Made by a program: the position numbers and the translations under genes. 64,000 nucleotides of DNA from Paragordius varius (lineage: Eukaryota; Nematomorpha): assembly GCA_964247055.1 (NCBI GenBank), contig OZ176055.1, positions 4,712,001 to 4,776,000 of the forward strand, in the 5' to 3' direction. The notes beneath the pieces were generated by a model, which was not told where the DNA came from, made no database searches, and was given only the letters and a program-made list of their open reading frames with translations. Of the stretch, positions 62,314 to 64,000 are shown piece after piece (within the stretch, counting starts at the first letter, position 1; each line of letters begins with the position of its first letter).

Positions 62314-62649
62314 CTAAAACATTTGACTATTACAGGTTTCAATCAATTGCAACTTTTAATAATAAATATTTTATTATAGGGTTAAATAAAACTTATGTGA
62401 TTAATTTAGACATTTCTGTACGACATCATGTTAAATTTTTTACATCTGTAAAGTGTTTGCATTTGGCGATAACAGGTAATTTATATATCGCGTAATATTA
62501 TTTTCTTGATGCATAGGCGAGAGCTAAAATAAAAAAAAGCTTTATAACGCTGTGCGGTAAAAATCGCACTTTTGCGCCAGTGTAAAAGATTAATTGAATC
62601 ATTATACATCAATTATTTAGATAATATTTACCAAATATACTGCGTTTAA

Positions 62650-62960
62650 ATGATCTAAGTCCAATATAAAAAGGAAATTTTATTTTTGCACCTAAGCTAA
62701 GTAGCGTATAATTTTTATAAGACATCCAATTACATATTATATATACTTTTTCTATACAATTGGATGCAACTTCTATAGATTCAGAATTTAGGGAGTTATG
62801 CCCAAAAGCCGGAATTAATAGCTAAATATTGATGTAATGTTTTTTTTCCAGCTATATTGGAGGTTTTGTAAAATTTATACGCTACTTTTGCTTTGTTAAA
62901 ATTATCTAAAAATTTCTTTTTATATAAAGTTTAATATTTCACAATATATTGGGTAAACTT
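62650..62960. repeat. Family-H inverted-repeat element, copy 2
   Basis: AGTAGCGTATAATTTTTATA and ATTTATACGCTACTTTTGC form the arms. The central ATTTAGGGAGTTATGCCCAA and AAGCCGG blocks correspond to copy 1. The arms are shorter and more diverged than in copy 1. Confidence 0.65.
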
Positions 62961-63169
62961 TACTAGATAGTAAATATACATGATAATAATTACCCTTTAG
63001 AAGAAAAGGAAAAATAAAATGCTAAATTTATTGTTAACATTATACTCTATTGATATATCGATTAGCAATGTATTTGAAATACCAGGTATATTAAACATTA
63101 AAAATATCATAATTATGTTTTGATGGTAATAAAAATAGTGATTTCTTGGAAATATATCCAAAAGGAATA

Positions 63170-63377
63170 CAGTATGCATGTTAATGGTTGCTTATATCAC
63201 ACTATAATTTAGCAATTCGGATCACACTAACTTATGGAAAAAAACAACAAAATATTGAATAAAATAAACAAGTTTAAAAAAGGAAAAAATTATTCATCAA
63301 TTTTTATTTTTTCTATGCACTACTGTGTTACAGACCCAACAATAGTGTGATATAAGCAACCATTAAAATGCATACTG
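63170..63377. mobile_element. Tc1/mariner-like MITE I with near-perfect ends
   Basis: The left end CAGTATGCATGTTAATGGTT and the right end AACCATTAAAATGCATACTG are inverted repeats that extend over about 38 bp (through GCTTATATCACACTAT) with one or two differences. TA duplications flank it at 63168-63169 and 63378-63379. The spacer of about 135 bp is non-coding. High arm identity suggests a fairly recent insertion. Confidence 0.88.
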
Positions 63378-63401
63378 TAATTTAATAAAATGCTTATAGA
63401 T

Positions 63402-63905
63402 CAGTGATCCTCACCTAAAATCTGGACGGCCGCATAAAATATCTTTTTTGGCTCAAGGGATACAACCCAGTACCAACAAATACTACACTTCGCAAATCAG
63501 TACATCGAGATTTTTTGCGGTTAATACACAAATATTTTATAATAAAATCCTCTAAAAAAGGACATATTTTGAAATAAATCAATATTTTTGACAAATCTGG
63601 TTAAAATAACAAACCAATCAGTTCTACCACCATCCTTTGCAATTATTTTAAATATTACTTGTAAACTGGAATCATTATGATCGATGAATTCAAATGCGTA
63701 TGATCAAAAGAGAATAAATTTAAATGAAAAAAGCAATTCTTCTAACAAATATTACCGAATCAAACAGAATTTTATGTACTAAAAAATTAACAAATAAACA
63801 TCGATCGCGCTCAAAATTCTAAAAACCAAAAAAACTTTTTCGGGACCATAAAAAAGTACTTTTAAATCGGAATGCGGTCCATGCCGCGGTTTAAGTATCT
63901 TTGCT
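63402..63905. mobile_element. Possible family-D/hAT-like non-autonomous element
   Basis: CAGTGATCCTCACC with ACGGCCGCATAAAATAT just inside resembles hAT-derivative ends. The opposite end, GCGGTCCATGCCGCGG then GTATCTTTG, reads as a rough inverse. The target duplication is unclear and the right boundary is approximate. Confidence 0.4.
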
Positions 63906-64000
63906 CTACAATCTTTTAGTAAATCAAACGCTTTTAACACTAGAAAATACACTGATAAATTATAAAAATAATTTTTTGTATGATTCATGCCATTCTTTTT

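Larger units (their letters stand above)
62314..64000. other. Right-edge intronic region of ETF-QO
   Basis: No further ETF-QO exon is visible on the minus strand, so the next upstream exon must lie beyond the window and this is most likely one large intron. It holds family-H copy 2, MITE I and a hAT-like repeat. Confidence 0.55.

Overview
The window is animal nuclear DNA, strongly A+T-rich, with few genes and many repeats. The genes are split by GT-AG introns and are recognisably metazoan. They include a sex-peptide/MIP-receptor-type GPCR, a family known from protostomes, and an APP homologue without a Kunitz domain, so an invertebrate protostome, possibly an arthropod, is most likely. An A+T-rich parasitic copepod would fit, but that is only a guess.

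Genes, left to right. (1) 1-361 (+): 3' piece of an unrecognised, charged coding exon that is open from the window edge. (2) 6636-14118 (-): a complete Cbl-type E3 ubiquitin ligase. Eleven exons splice to exactly 876 codons, but only if a 23-nt intron is removed. (3) 26644-37733 (+): an amyloid precursor protein-like gene lacking only its first exon(s). Fourteen exons stay in phase through E1, E2, the transmembrane helix and a YENPTY tail, and one unusual exon is spliced into the cytoplasmic tail. (4) 50688-52070 (+): a single-exon class A GPCR of the sex-peptide/myoinhibitory-peptide receptor family. (5) 53414-62313 (-): the C-terminal two-thirds of ETF-ubiquinone oxidoreductase in eight in-phase exons, with the N-terminal exons beyond the right edge. 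The genes are functionally unrelated (receptor down-regulation, cell-surface adhesion/signalling, neuropeptide reception, mitochondrial electron transfer), so this is an ordinary gene neighbourhood and not an operon-like system.

Between and inside the genes lies a dense, nested set of mobile elements: a decayed hAT transposon with an intact 8-bp target duplication (1853-4206), a broken mariner (about 55330-56015), RTE/CR1-like LINE remnants, and several families of non-autonomous inverted-repeat elements. I labelled the latter A (large foldbacks), C (TA-flanked MITEs whose arms carry a 21-bp minisatellite), D (hAT-like), E, F, G, H, I and J. One family-A copy encloses a broken fragment resembling an Hsp70 nucleotide-exchange factor.

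All identifications are from reading the translations and splice sites by eye; no database search was possible. No CRISPR array, tRNA or rRNA was seen.
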